Shown: in pieces, positions 34,972 through 46,482 of the stretch
Numbering within the stretch: the first letter of the stretch is position 1
Layout of the letters: each line of letters opens with the position of its first letter
Assembly (NCBI GenBank): GCA_024704765.1
Contig: JAKMXF010000325.1
Location: forward strand, 163,171-227,170
Source: Oopsacas minuta
Taxonomy: Eukaryota; Porifera; Hexactinellida; Lyssacinosida; Leucopsacidae
Length of the DNA stretch: 64,000 bases
Reading direction: 5' to 3'
Notes under the pieces: generated by a model
Told to the model about the DNA's origin: nothing
Databases searched by the model: none
Seen by the model: only the letters and a program-made list of their open reading frames with translations
Program-made: the position numbers and the translations under genes

Positions 34972-35830
34972 AGCTAAAAGTCATCTACATGGATAAGCAC
35001 TTACACTACAAAGTTGACTTTACTATTTTGTGGCTGATTAGAACTTTCTTCCAATTGTATCTTTTTCTTCCTCATTCCATCGTAATGGTAACAATTTGTA
35101 CCAATGAAGGTGTTCAGGGTGAAATGATTCCCAAATAGTAGCGTACACCCAATGAGTTGAAAACATTGGAGTTTGCTCTGATGAAAGAGGTGAATTTTCT
35201 TCTCAATGTTCTTTTCAAACACCTTAAGATTTCCCAATTCTAGAATAATCAACGGAGACAGTTGAACAAAATCCCCTTGTAAGTGCACAACATGATTTTG
35301 GTGCTTGCATAGTCTGCTTACGAGAGAGGTAGCCTTACTTCCGATAGTAGATTGGCCGTTTTTCGTGAATTTATCGAATGTAGTTATGTTAATGACCTTT
35401 GAAATTTCTTGAGAGTACGAAGAAATACTATAAAATATGTGCTTGGTCTATCGTCTGAGAAATGAAATACTATATTTGTAAATTGCCTATATAGATATAC
35501 AGTTGATACGCTATCACTTACACGGACATTTCGTTCAACTGTCTCCGTTGATTATTCTAGAATTGGGAAATCTTAAGGTGTTTGAAAAGAACATTGAGAA
35601 GAAAATTCACCTCTTTCATCAGAGCAAACTCCAATGTTTTCAACTCATTGGGTGTACGCTACTATTTGGGAATCATTTCACCCTGAACACCTTCATTGGT
35701 ACAAATTGTTACCATTACGATGGAATGAGGAAGAAAAAGATACAATTGGAAGAAAGTTCTAATCAGCCACAAAATAGTAAAGTCAACTTTGTAGTGTAAG
35801 TGCTTATCCATGTTAGATGACTTTTAGCTT
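34972..35830. repeat. Inverted duplication, 315-base arms, 229-base spacer
   Basis: The left arm 34972-35286 and right arm 35516-35830 are near-identical in opposite orientation, diverging only at the inner ends. Each arm carries the same frame pointing away from the spacer (minus 35001-35288, plus 35503-35799) with LLFGNHFTLNTFIGTNCYHY followed by DGM. The GNHFT...YDGM pattern resembles the catalytic-His end of USP/ULP-like peptidase domains found in some animal transposons, so the arms may be a captured fragment of one. No Cys half or transposase is present. Confidence 0.85.
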
Positions 35831-36984
35831 AGGCATTGTAGTCGTCTTAGTACGTAGTGTTTCAAAAATAGTCAAAAGATATAGGAAAACCATTTGCATT
35901 TGAAGAGTCAGATATTATCTACATATATGGGCGAAGTAAGGGGAGGGCTAATTAAGAATTTACGAAAAAACACATTGAGGAATGCATAGGCTGAACATTG
36001 ATCTACCATAAATTCTATTTTACTTGGAATTTGTCCATATTTTTCTGTGCAAATGCAAGGAAATATTTTGATAAATTTATTTGTGTGAGGAATCTCATCA
36101 TAACTGACACATAATTGGATAAATTTCCTGTTTAACCATGGATGCATGGATTTCGTATAGATTACTATGTCAAATTATTGAGGTGCCTAGCACAGTAACT
36201 GTGCAAGGTATTCACTATAAATCTATAACTAACACGTATAAATTTGATATCCAAGCATGAGTATGGCTTCCCAAAATTAGGATTTGTCATCACATGATTC
36301 CGTAACAGACCTTTTTGGGCGATTTTGGCCTAACTCGAACGGTTAATAAGTTATCACGTTATGTATCAGGATTGACCATATATGGTAAGTTACTTCATAA
36401 TTAATTAATCATTATAGTTAGGGATCAAAAATGTATTATTCATGAGTAATACTGTTTGATCTCTAATTGCAGATAGATTAGTATAAAATCTACAGCTCCA
36501 CCATCAATATTTAAATTTTCTCGCTCGCTACGTTCGCTCTACCAGGAATTCAATTAATAACATCATGTACTTATCAATTCTCTGACACATTTTAGTAACT
36601 GAATTCTGAACTATTTTGAAAATGCTGAATTACAAAAACATCCTTGAAATGTAGTAAGAAATTGATTTTGAAGCAAGTCTGCTGAATATAATCAAGAATT
36701 GAATAGAACATGCTATTAGAAAGTAAATGAAAATGTAAACATATTTGTAAAAATTTCAGCGATTTCATTATTTAATTGAGGCTAAACGAAATGATTGATA
36801 GTCTTTGTGAAGTTATTAAGGGGTAGCAATTCATTCCTCAAATCAGGAAATACTAAGAAACTCAATTTGCGATTAATGGAGGTTTATATTTTGACAAATG
36901 AGATTAATAAACCTGGCTTTCTCTGATATATATATATATAAAAACTTATATTATGTAGGCTATGTCTGAGTATAATATATTAAT
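35831..36984. other. Intergenic, nothing recognised
   Basis: AT-rich with a (TA)n tract at about 36930-36940. Should include the 3' UTR of PSMD5 near 36950-36984. No gene seen. Confidence 0.4.
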
Positions 36985-38514
36985 CTAATCATTCTCCACT
37001 TCAACTACATACTGAGGCTTAACATGGTATGCTCCTAGAGTATACTGCTCTCTTATCTTAGTGTAGAATATTCCACCCAATATCTCCTGAGAGGTGTTAG
37101 AATTCGCGAGAATAGTAATAACCTCAAATCTAGAATAGACTAACTCCTCCCCTGATATACCCTCATTGCTAATAAGATACTCAAGAAAACCTGGACAATT
37201 CCGCATACTCTCTTGTCCCCATCTCCAACATGCAACAGCACGACACACAGAGAATACACTGGTCTGTAGTTCTGAGAACGGCTGCTTCATGACCAGGAAC
37301 ATTCTCTTTAACGGATCACTCCCGATACAATTGAACCAAGAGCGTGTCTGTTCGTGGTAGAACTCAATATCACTCATCCAACTCCGCTGCTGTATTAGAG
37401 CAGAGAACATACTGAGTATCTGAACTCTCCTAGCACTGCTACTGCTAGATAACTGACTGGCACAGATACACAAGGCCTCGTGTATACGAGAGTTCTTATT
37501 AAGTAAGACACGACCTTCCTCCAGAGCAGAGAGATGTGTCAGAGACTCCAGGAACACTTTCATGTCCCTCTCTTCCCCAGCCTCTAGGAGTGAAAACAGA
37601 TGTGAGATTAGCGGTTCATAGTACATATTTCCTTCAGTAGCAGTGTGTGGTAGATGAATAAGTGAGAAGAAGAACACGATAATGTCGTGGCGTACCATCT
37701 CCAGAGCAGGGTCTGTATTCTCTGCAGTTGCTAGCTGTAACAGACGTGATAATACTCCGTTACTTCTGAAGAAAGCATACCCATCAGGATGCTGACAGAA
37801 AATTGACAGGGTGTCAAGATAGCACAGGAAGCTGAGGGGATCTTCTGAGCTAAGACGCTGTGAGAGGACAGACAGGAGACCAGAGTGTTTACAGTACTCA
37901 AATGCTTGTGGAGATAGCGCGGATATACGTGATATAGCTGTAAGCACACGAATAGCTGAGATGTCATCCTGTAGCTGTGATAACAACCCGGCTATTAGAG
38001 GAGATGAATCAGAGAAGAGAATAGATAGAGCTGTCTGATGTCCTGACACGCTGATTAGTGTATTAGTTATATTCTCTACAAGAGCTAGATCGTTATGAGA
38101 GAATAGAGTAGGGATAGAGGATAGGAGATATGTCGTTAGGTATGTAGAGAGAGATACAGGATCATGCTTAGATACAAACTGTAGGAACTCACATACTAAC
38201 TCTACCTGTAGGGGAACAGCGTTAGAGATAGCTGTCTCTAGGTGAGAGGGGGGAAGGAGAGAAGAGAGTGTGGGGTAGAGAGGAAGTATCAACAGACGTT
38301 TGAATATTGATATGATTAACGAGCTCTCTGATTTAGAAGTTCTAGAAGAAAGCAATAATAGATCTGTTACTAATAGCTGTATGACTTCACTAGGTAATGA
38401 CAGGAGTGTAATCTGTCCAGAAAGAATAGAGGAGTGAATGCTCTCTAGAGAGTCTATACGTCTAGGAACTGATTCAGTAGTTGACATGTCTTCTAGGAGA
38501 GACTCAAGATTCAT
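36985..38514 (-). CDS. PSMD5: 26S proteasome non-ATPase regulatory subunit 5
   Basis: Homolog of PSMD5/S5b, a HEAT/ARM-repeat chaperone that binds Rpt subunits during assembly of the proteasome base and leaves before the mature 26S particle forms. The 509 residues compare with 504 in human. Family-specific similarity is strongest in the last third: WFNCIGSDPLKRMF, QPFSELQTSVFSVCRAVACW, NCPGFLEYLISNE, LANSNTSQEILGG and AYHVKPQYVVEVEND. The N-terminal two thirds are leucine-rich helical repeats. Start at 38514 (MNLESLLEDM). A single intact exon, where vertebrate orthologs are spliced. Confidence 0.93.
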   Translation of the reverse strand: MNLESLLEDMSTTESVPRRIDSLESIHSSILSGQITLLSLPSEVIQLLVTDLLLLSSRTSKSESSLIISIFKRLLILPLYPTLSSLLPPSHLETAISNAVPLQVELVCEFLQFVSKHDPVSLSTYLTTYLLSSIPTLFSHNDLALVENITNTLISVSGHQTALSILFSDSSPLIAGLLSQLQDDISAIRVLTAISRISALSPQAFEYCKHSGLLSVLSQRLSSEDPLSFLCYLDTLSIFCQHPDGYAFFRSNGVLSRLLQLATAENTDPALEMVRHDIIVFFFSLIHLPHTATEGNMYYEPLISHLFSLLEAGEERDMKVFLESLTHLSALEEGRVLLNKNSRIHEALCICASQLSSSSSARRVQILSMFSALIQQRSWMSDIEFYHEQTRSWFNCIGSDPLKRMFLVMKQPFSELQTSVFSVCRAVACWRWGQESMRNCPGFLEYLISNEGISGEELVYSRFEVITILANSNTSQEILGGIFYTKIREQYTLGAYHVKPQYVVEVEND

Positions 38515-38676
38515 TTTAATGCCTAATAAATGAACTAAACGGTCAACTCAAATACCAAGACTAACCATATTACTTCTACATAAGGCCCCTGTTGATACGA
38601 TTTCCGGATAAGACGAACAATATTTACACAAAAATCATGTACCTACAAATCTACAATGGTTATCAAATTGGTACTA

Positions 38677-38979
38677 CAGTAGAACGTCAGTTATTCTAAC
38701 ATGATGGGACCAAGGAGGGTTCGGATAACTGATATTCTATTACAATATATGCCAGATGTGACCAGATAATTAACAATGTAATATGTTTTTATAGATGTAG
38801 TCTAGATCATGGCCATAAATCTCCAGTATATTAAATAATATATTTAGTGGATTTGGGATGTGTGAAGAATAAATGAGTTCAGTTAACTGAATTATTTGGA
38901 TAACTGGCGTTACACTGTACTCCGGATAAATCGAACAAAATTCACCATCCATTGGTTTCGTATTAACGAGGTTCCACTG
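38677..38979. mobile_element. TA-flanked MITE, 303 bases
   Basis: The left end CAGTAGAACGTCAGTTATTC and right end (reverse complement CAGTGGAACCTCGTTAATAC) are diverged inverted repeats. TA flanks lie at 38675-38676 and 38980-38981. Typical of pogo/Tc1-mariner MITEs. It lies 163 bases upstream of the PSMD5 start. Confidence 0.85.
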
Positions 38980-38981
38980 TA

Positions 38982-39959
38982 TTTTAGATACTTAGATGCT
39001 TGATTGCTAGTTATAGAATCCAGAGTAATGTTCTTATATCCGAAAAAAATTGTATGGATTAGATAGATAAGATTCGATAAATTGAGTATTTGATTGACAA
39101 TGAAACCCAGGGAAAATTGCATATATGTAGGGTTGGTAAATATTTATATTGGTTTAGACCTGGTTATACAGCAGATACCGAATATAACAACACCGGTTAT
39201 AAGACTCCTACTGTTGACTCAAGTTTTTCCAGCACATAGTTAAAAAATTCCCAAACTGTTGATATGGGTTTTCTCGGTCTACAAAATGTTATATCAGGTT
39301 ATATGGAAATTATAGACAGTCTACATATAAGATAGATCATTCAAAAATTACCAGAAACCAGTAGAATTAGATCCGGATATGAAATAAGATCCTGTGAGGA
39401 TTGGGAGCAATACTCCAGAGATATGATCGGTCAGCTTTTCCATGACACGACCAGCCCAAACGGGCTGATCGACTGGTCAATCTCAATAACTAATAAACAA
39501 TACTAAACTTCTCTAAATTTATATTTAAACTAAAACTATGTCAACATATAGCCATATTGAACAACCTGAGTGAATAATATAGTGATATAGTGATATGTCA
39601 CACAAAAATCGAGACAATTGGCAAGTATGTATCTCGAATACTCGAATAATTGGTAAATTTCGAACTTCCGGTCGACCGGTCGGTCAATATCTCGACAGGT
39701 ACCTGACAGGTGCTGATCAACCCCGACCTGTTCCATTGGTCGAGATTCAAGTCAATCGGAACTACAGATTATCTAGGATCTCACGGACGTATGTAACATA
39801 ATACACCCTCCACATCATTACGTAGAATATCTATAGAATCTGCACCAAAAGATACATTAATAATCGTAAGCAAAAGTATATCGCTACTAATAAATTTGAC
39901 TATTCTTTCACTAAAGAGATACCTATAACATGTAAATACATTAGTAGATACTAAATAGT
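38982..39959. other. Intergenic, nothing recognised
   Basis: Contains short GGTCGATC/GACCGGTCGG palindromic words at 39430-39480 and 39670-39740 but no element with defined ends and no gene. The segment next to 39960 should hold the cytochrome b5 3' UTR. Confidence 0.4.
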
Positions 39960-40337
39960 CTATTGGAAATGTTTTATAATGAAGAATACTGTTACCCCGA
40001 GCAATATGATGCCGATAGGAACGATCCAATTAACCTTTTTCTCCCCTTCAGCTGCTCCGGTAGTAAATGGGGGAGGTCTACGCTCTGACTCTGCAACTTC
40101 CCCAATCAGAAACCCCCGTCTCTTCTCCAGAGCATCTGCTGAATGCCCTACGTCATTGAAAGCTATCGTAGCGTCTTTAGCTGCTTGCTCTAGTAGTACT
40201 TCTTCCCCACCTGGATGATCTGTTAGAAATTTCGTGACGTCATACACTTTATCTTCAAATACTATCCATAGAGAACTGCGTGTATAGTGCTTTTGTATTT
40301 CAGCCCATGTGTACTGTTTGAGATTATCATGAGACAT
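39960..40337 (-). CDS. CYB5: Cytochrome b5, tail-anchored
   Basis: Small heme protein that donates electrons to microsomal desaturases, cytochromes P450 and other membrane oxidases. The 125 residues include the heme motif HPGGEE, whose axial ligand is His41, and the second ligand His65 (DVGHSADA), with the family lead-in WIVFEDKVYDVTKFL. One hydrophobic span near 102-121 close to the C-terminus (IVPIGIILLGVTVFFII) followed by KHFQ is a tail anchor for the ER or the mitochondrial outer membrane. One exon, intact, starting at 40337. Confidence 0.95.
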   Translation of the reverse strand: MSHDNLKQYTWAEIQKHYTRSSLWIVFEDKVYDVTKFLTDHPGGEEVLLEQAAKDATIAFNDVGHSADALEKRRGFLIGEVAESERRPPPFTTGAAEGEKKVNWIVPIGIILLGVTVFFIIKHFQ

Positions 40338-41486
40338 ATTGTATTAGGTAAATAATTATAGCTAGTAAAGTAAGTAAACGTACATACAGTGGATCCCGTT
40401 AATAATCATAAAATGCTCAAATCCAAAACCATTTCCGTTACTTCTTATACTAAAAAACTCATAATTTTATACTCTAATTTATACTTTAACACGTGCTAAA
40501 TAGAATGCAAAACCGCCAAGCTTGCGATCTCTACTGAAGCCCAGACAGCTGGATTAGGAGTGAATATATTTTAGAAAAATAGTTGACAATTGGAAATAGA
40601 CAAAATGATTATTATAGTAAGCAGGTTTTGAAATACTGCCATATTTTTATCGTCGTTTAACAGTTGTTCTATGGCGTTTTAAAAATTCTTAAACTGCACA
40701 AAAGGATTTATAAGCAGCTCACTGGCCCCATCGATCCACCCATCGGGAAATCTCCCGTTCTCCCCGTAGGTCAGTCCGTCCCTGCTAGTAGAAATCTATT
40801 AGAATGAAACATGGAGTATTATATCGTAAATAAGTTAACAGTGTGAACAAACTGGTTTGCATATAGTTGTCTACTTGTATTGTCACTTAGTACTGAACAC
40901 GTAAATACATACTCCGTTTACGAACTGTATTCCCAGATTATCCCGGATAATGTCATATTCGGACGAGAGGATGACATAAACGTTATCCACTGTATCTACA
41001 AGATATATAGATTAATCATGTACACTTTAATGCGAGATTAAATGAAAGTTCAAGTATATAAAAGGTATCTGCAGGCAAGGCGGAAGCATAATTAAGTAGT
41101 ATGGCATTTCCAAAGAGACTACATAAGAACTCTAGCATATGGCATACATTCATAAGCGCCAACTTTATGAGGCCAGGGAATAAGTTGAGGCGTCCAAATT
41201 GTAAAATCTAAAACATTTGGTAGAGAAACTAATAGATATTATAGAATAATGTAAAGTAAACGTAAAACGAAAGTCTGTAAAGTACGTAACAAGGTTTGAG
41301 TCAACCGTTATTCTCAGCCAAATCTCCATGAGTTTGGCAAGCCATTTGATAAGTAGAATATAGTGTCCAGGATTTTGAAAATTAAGTCCAGGAATTTTTG
41401 GGTACAAATATTTAAATATACAGGATATAGACTTAAACATGCTGGTCACCCTAAGCTATAATACCTTGACTGAGAGGAACTATGAG
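40338..41486. other. Intergenic, nothing recognised
   Basis: No gene or bounded element seen. A 94-codon minus-strand frame at 41165-41449 has no recognisable motif. Confidence 0.4.
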
Positions 41487-41808
41487 CAGTGTTACGTTTT
41501 TCGGTGATGGTGCCAACGCGGCGCGGCGGTCGGTTAGGACCGAAAACCCATAGGTTAGTGCTGAAGGCTGGTAGGTTTGGGTTGAATCCCGGAAGGTTTT
41601 AAGTCGAGTATATAGAAATAATAGAATGATAGCATTTTACGTGAGTCAACCAATTCAATTAAGCCAACGGGATATTTTTAAATAACTAAATTATCTAAAC
41701 AAGTAAGCAAGGATTGGGAAACAGGAGCAAAAAATGAGTAGGTCTTAGACCTTGCAAACACTTGGGGGAAGCAGGTTTCAGACATTGCCAAGAAACAACG
41801 TAACACTG
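41487..41808. mobile_element. hAT-type MITE abutting the ZSWIM7 stop codon
   Basis: Ends CAGTGTTACGTTTTTC and GAAACAACGTAACACTG are inverted. The 8-base flanks are ACTATGAG (41479-41486) and AGTATGAG (41809-41816). Its edge lies only 10 bases past the ZSWIM7 stop. Confidence 0.9.
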
Positions 41809-41818
41809 AGTATGAGAT

Positions 41819-42250
41819 TTACATGTTATCCAAAGATTCTGTTAGACTACGGTTAGTTACTCCAATATGAGATACAATATCCAATGCAACACTGATATGT
41901 ATAGCTAGTAGGTGCTTGCACATTATAGCCTCATCCTTAGATAGAACAGAGTAATGAAATGAAGAACAGGGGCAGAAGTTTGCCTCCAATAAGCATGAAT
42001 AACTCTGCTCAGAAACACTGGCTACTTCATAGACACAGCGACCAGATGTGGATTTGAGTCGAGTAACTGCTTTGTGATCCACGAGGTCTAATGCTGGGAA
42101 GAGAGAATTAGGAAATACTGTGAGCAGGTCTCTCATCAATCCATCAGATATTTCACCATCAGTAGTCCATTGTTCCTTCACTTCTTGGAACAAGTGTATT
42201 GCAATTTCTCTTAGAGATACACGGCGATTAGTATTTCCTACCTTTGCCAT
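41819..42250 (-). CDS. ZSWIM7: SWIM zinc finger protein 7 (SWS1)
   Basis: Homolog of ZSWIM7/SWS1, which with SWSAP1 forms the animal Shu-type complex that promotes RAD51 filament formation in homologous recombination. Counting from Met at 42250 there are 143 residues (human 140). The SWIM motif CxCx(n)CxH is Cys93, Cys95, Cys111 and His113 (FCPCSSFHY and MCKHLLAIH). FPALDLVDHKAVTRL and GRCVYEVASVSEQSYSCL match the family core. An upstream in-frame Met at 42352 would add 34 hydrophobic and Ser-rich residues not found in the family, so I prefer 42250. Intact single exon. Confidence 0.92.
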   Translation of the reverse strand: MAKVGNTNRRVSLREIAIHLFQEVKEQWTTDGEISDGLMRDLLTVFPNSLFPALDLVDHKAVTRLKSTSGRCVYEVASVSEQSYSCLLEANFCPCSSFHYSVLSKDEAIMCKHLLAIHISVALDIVSHIGVTNRSLTESLDNM

Positions 42251-42402
42251 GTCATATACAGATTCAGATAAATTAGAACTAGAGCTGTATGGGGAAATTG
42301 ACTTGATAGTGTACACATAGACCATTATACAGATAAGAAAGTAGCAAAGCAACGAATAAAATGTCCGGCTGACAGACTGGTAGTGCAGCTCAGGGTTAAG
42401 TA

Positions 42403-42445
42403 GTTTTGTTCTTTTCAGGGGGGCAAGGCCCCCCCTGACCCCTCA
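42403..42445. repeat. G-run/C-run hairpin
   Basis: GGGGGGCAAGGCCCCCCC near 42418-42436, like those at 4351, 21401 and 62065; likely the end of a dispersed repeat. Confidence 0.5.
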
Positions 42446-42559
42446 TGTAAATACCGCAATGCACCGGACCCAATTGATTTTGGGCTCCTGGATCAGACTT
42501 CATGTCTATCCTCAAATCCTATGGGTAATATTCCCAATAATTATCCTTTAATTACCCCC

Positions 42560-43078
42560 TGTCTAACTTTTGAAAAGAAATCTCTAGCATCAATTAGAAA
42601 TATTTGCACAAGAAAATATGATAAATAATGTAAATATAAATTTGAAAATTTTGGAACCTAAGATGCTCGATTCACCCTTGAATAGCAGTTAAAACGAAAT
42701 CTCTACATGATTATGAAGAATAGGCAAAAAGTTGTGAAAATATCATCTGACAAATCTATGAATTTGTAACTTTCAAACAATGAAATTCTCAAAATCCGAC
42801 TCTACTCACCCAATTACCCCTAACATCACGTTGCAACCTATTATCTAGCTTGCTTTTGTATTTTACATAGAAAGGTGTGAAAATATGATTAATCACCAGA
42901 ATGGTGTGAAATTTTCACTTTAGAAAAGTTCATACCCGAGGTGCAAATCTCCGACACAAAATGTATATATATGCCAATTTTCATGTTAAATGGACTGCTA
43001 GATTTCGCACGGCCGCGCGGACGGAAGAACGTCGCACATTCGTCATACCATTAGGGCATCTCTATATAGGAGCTGAAC
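42560..43078 (-). repeat. Dispersed repeat family A, copy 2 (reverse)
   Basis: Reverse-complement match to 9288-9720, sharing CATGTTAA, GACTGCTAGATTT, the GTGTGAAAATATGATTAATC block and the AGCTCCTAT end. The frame at 42961-43164 lies within it and is not a gene. Confidence 0.75.
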
Positions 43079-43353
43079 TAAAAAGAGATGCCATTTGTAT
43101 AAATCTCATAAAATTTCAAACACCCTCCAAGTTTGTGATAAATTCACATCAAAAATTTGTTTGATTTTTTGAAATTCTTGTATTTCTATAAATTAATGTT
43201 CTACTAGAGCGCTTCTCTTGCTAGGTAGCTGCGCGACAGCTTAGTGCCCCAGGTTAGATAGGTATTAAACAGATAAATATCTTAGTGCTTTGGTCACTAA
43301 GCGAAGGGATAAACTCAGCACTTCGTGCCCGGGTATATAATATAGCAGAAATT
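43079..43353. other. Short intergenic stretch
   Basis: Contains GCTGCGCGACAGC and a CCCGGGTATATA word resembling the Ginger-type repeats. No gene. Confidence 0.3.
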
Positions 43354-44220
43354 GGTACAATTGCAGAATCTTACACCCCCAACTTTTTTAATGTGGTCAA
43401 AAATCCCTATATGCACCGTTCAAGAACTCGTTGAGAGAAGTTGATAGAGCTAAAGAAATCCAAAATCGGATTAAAATTGACAAAGTTACGAAAAATTTAC
43501 TCCCTAAGCCAAATCCTATGGGGAAAATTGTATTACCCACTATAGTCAAATTGTATTGATTTATACATTACAATTACCATAGGAATGCTCATACTGTTGA
43601 TATTGCGGTTATACACGCTTGTTACTCTACTCTTTCATGCTCATTTGTTTGCTATTCAGTGTATTTCACTGCAGGTAATTTTGTTACTTTAAAGGAAAGC
43701 TGGTTATTACATAATTCTGTCTGCAACACTAAATATACAATGCAACATTTCATTTCATATTTTATACTATGGTACCTCGATAATTCGACCTAGTTAATGG
43801 AATTCCCGATATGACACATATATTTGCATATATTCTGTTTCCTAAAATGGTAGTTTAATTTGTATTACTCCGGCCAAGGTAAACCAATTTTGATCGTTCG
43901 TTTGTGTTCGTATCAATGTTAGAAACAATTCATGTACTATTTAATCGCATAGTTATGATCCAGCTTCTCTCCAGGTGCGTTAGTAATGTTGGAACAAAGT
44001 TTTCATGGGTTTTTACTTATGATAGTGGGCAGAATATTAAATATATGACACCCCATGGCTGGATATAATACTATGGGTAGCAGTTATATTTGGAGTAACT
44101 AATTAGTATTGAGCTTTCCATACACTACTTTAACTACAAATCTACAATATAACAAGTACTGCTACAAAAGAAACACCAAAGCAGAAGTATGGTACAGTTA
44201 GATAACTGGATAGTGCTTCC

Positions 44221-45141
44221 TTATTTCCATGATAAGGTTGGAGAAACTAGCTTCTCCATATTTTTCTGCCAACAAACTTCAGAAAAGTGAGTCTCTAAAA
44301 GTATGGGGTTAGTAGTCATGCAATTCCTCAGCCGTTTCTTCGCACCACCCCATGTACTCTCAACTGTTTGCGTATGTACACCTGTATTAGGGTCAACAAA
44401 ATTGAGACTATGGTTTACGGTGAGATGCTGAAAACTTGCAGCGGGGATAGAATTATACGATGCCCATTCGTCAGAAAGTATGGTAGTGCCCGGAAGAATA
44501 TATCTCTGGATGAGAGGGACTAATGTTGCAGCCGACCTGTCTTGAACAGGTATCATAAAGATATCTTTTGTCTCTCTATCTATTCCTCCAAATACCCATT
44601 GACCTGATAGCATACGACCTCTTGAATACTTTCGATATCCAAACTTTGATTCATCTATTTCTACAATATGCCCAGGCCCTCCAATTGGTTGAGGATTGAC
44701 TAAAAATTCCTCAACACATAGGTCTCTGAGGAAGTTCTTCCAGTCTGTTATAGTATGCTCTCCCCACCCTAGATTCTTGTGTAAAAAGGCAGTAGTTTGC
44801 ATATTATCGGTCCAGAAATAGAGAAATTCTACCAACTCAGTTAACGGTATATGAGCACCTTCAAAGAATGAGCCAATCCTCATCGAAGCGAATTTCTTGC
44901 ATGACTTTTCCGGGCACCTCCACCCCTTTCCATCTGCAAAACCTGAAAATGTTCCGGGTCTCATAATTCTACCGCATTTGCACATCATCCCGGTAGCTAA
45001 AAGTCCGTTACTTTTGAGCCATGCTATACAAGTATCTTCATCAATAGTGATATTACGAAAAAGTTGTTTTAAGGTCATTTCTTCAATAACTGGAAATATT
45101 GTAGGAACCAGCAGAGGTTGAAACGATGGAGCAACTGCCAT
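44221..45141 (-). CDS. ISXO2-like (IS1595/Merlin) transposase, intact
   Basis: A 306-residue DDE transposase expected to cut and paste its own element. An N-terminal zinc ribbon has Cys54/Cys56 (CKCG) and Cys76/Cys81 (CPEKSC). The catalytic triad reads Asp163 (IVEIDESKFGYRKY), Asp224 (TTILSDEWASY) and Glu261 (HTQTVESTWG), with the NHSLNFVDP stretch between that is typical of ISXO2-type proteins. The frame is fully open from ATG at 45141 to TAA at 44221. Intact coding and identical flanking repeats suggest recent activity. Host co-option is possible but not needed to explain it. Confidence 0.95.
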   Translation of the reverse strand: MAVAPSFQPLLVPTIFPVIEEMTLKQLFRNITIDEDTCIAWLKSNGLLATGMMCKCGRIMRPGTFSGFADGKGWRCPEKSCKKFASMRIGSFFEGAHIPLTELVEFLYFWTDNMQTTAFLHKNLGWGEHTITDWKNFLRDLCVEEFLVNPQPIGGPGHIVEIDESKFGYRKYSRGRMLSGQWVFGGIDRETKDIFMIPVQDRSAATLVPLIQRYILPGTTILSDEWASYNSIPAASFQHLTVNHSLNFVDPNTGVHTQTVESTWGGAKKRLRNCMTTNPILLETHFSEVCWQKNMEKLVSPTLSWK

Positions 45142-46258
45142 TAAGGGTTTTATAATAGAAATATCACAACTCGAATAATTAGGATTTGTTAGTTATATTT
45201 CCCTGATATTCCTTTTATACTTGACTTAAGATTGATCGAAATACATTGTATGATCGTTTGGAATGTATTCTTTAAGTATAGGTAATAATTACATGTGATT
45301 TGCATGCCACTTTCCTAAACCATTTGTTGTTCAACTCAGTAACCAGCAAACAGCATTCCAATTATACTAAATTTTGTATGTAATAGATACTGGTATAACT
45401 ATGAACACATCAACAAATCTATACAATAGAAATTACATCTGAAACCACATATTTTTACCACACTTCTCATGTTTAATCTCAAGCATATTTACCATATTTT
45501 AGGTGATTGTTGGTTGTAAAGAAAATTTATGTAAATAATCCCATAATCAAATAACTTTCTCATTCGGATCGTTATATTGTCTTCCGATAACAATAACTAG
45601 TAAATAGAATTTGATTTGGCCACATTAATCCCAAATTAAGCGATGTACCTAGTACGTAGCTTATTACAACTTCCTAAATCAAGAGAAAATCGTCTTGAGT
45701 GAGTTACTAATTTCACTCGATTACCTAAATTTGTCCTAATTAAGCGGAGTTGACTGTCTAATAATACTGGCATTGTAGGGACGCAGGAATCACAAACTTA
45801 CTGTTGCAGCATTCATCACATCTCACCATTAATATACATTGCTAATTATTGGTTCGGAGCGACCGCCGAACCTGTTACACGACCTCATAAGGCCCAGTAC
45901 TGTAAACTTCCGTTATAAGCTAACATCAATTATATGACTAAACTCACGCTATAACAAAGTGATTCACAAACCTCCTCCAGCTTGAAAGTATTGATCTTAC
46001 TCCGCATATATCCTAATGCTGCAGATCACGAAATGTAACCGGGTTCCGTACCAGTCCAGAACACTTCGTTATAATGAGAATGTGTTGCAGTTACAAACTG
46101 ATTGCACTTGCTCAAGTTTATCTATAATAGACATTTGACCCCGCACATTTGGTTCAGGCAAGAAATACCACCCGTATTATATTAGCTATCCAAAACTTGA
46201 TACTTTTGCTCTGCACTGGCTAAACATTATCGGGGTATTACAGGGCAAGTGTCAACCC

Positions 46259-46482
46259 CATACTTGCCAACATGAGTGAAGATAAAATGCGGGACAGAAG
46301 GGGCTAATTGAGCGGGACATCGTCGGATGCAGCATATTTGTATTAGACTGGACTACAAAATAGAGGGACAATTAAGGGTTTTGTCAAGTTTTGGCTGGAC
46401 ATTAGCCTCATTGGCAGTCAACACATATTCGGGGCGAGTAATCGTGGTGTCCCGCCAACCAACGGAACAGTTGGCAAGTATG
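46259..46482. mobile_element. MITE-like element, 13-base inverted ends
   Basis: CATACTTGCCAAC at 46259-46271 is mirrored exactly at 46470-46482. Part of the interior resembles 22265-22330. No clear target duplication found. It lies inside the Merlin-type element. Confidence 0.65.

Noticed and set aside
35503-35799. 98-codon frame as an independent gene
   Set aside because: It is one arm of an inverted duplication and only a fragment; its mirror copy at 35001-35288 has the same content.
42251-42352. 34-residue N-terminal extension of ZSWIM7
   Set aside because: Hydrophobic and Ser-rich residues absent from the family; Met at 42250 gives the normal length.
42961-43164. 67-codon frame (plus)
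   Set aside because: Lies in dispersed repeat family A; the related frame at 54914-55138 shows that this is repeat sequence.
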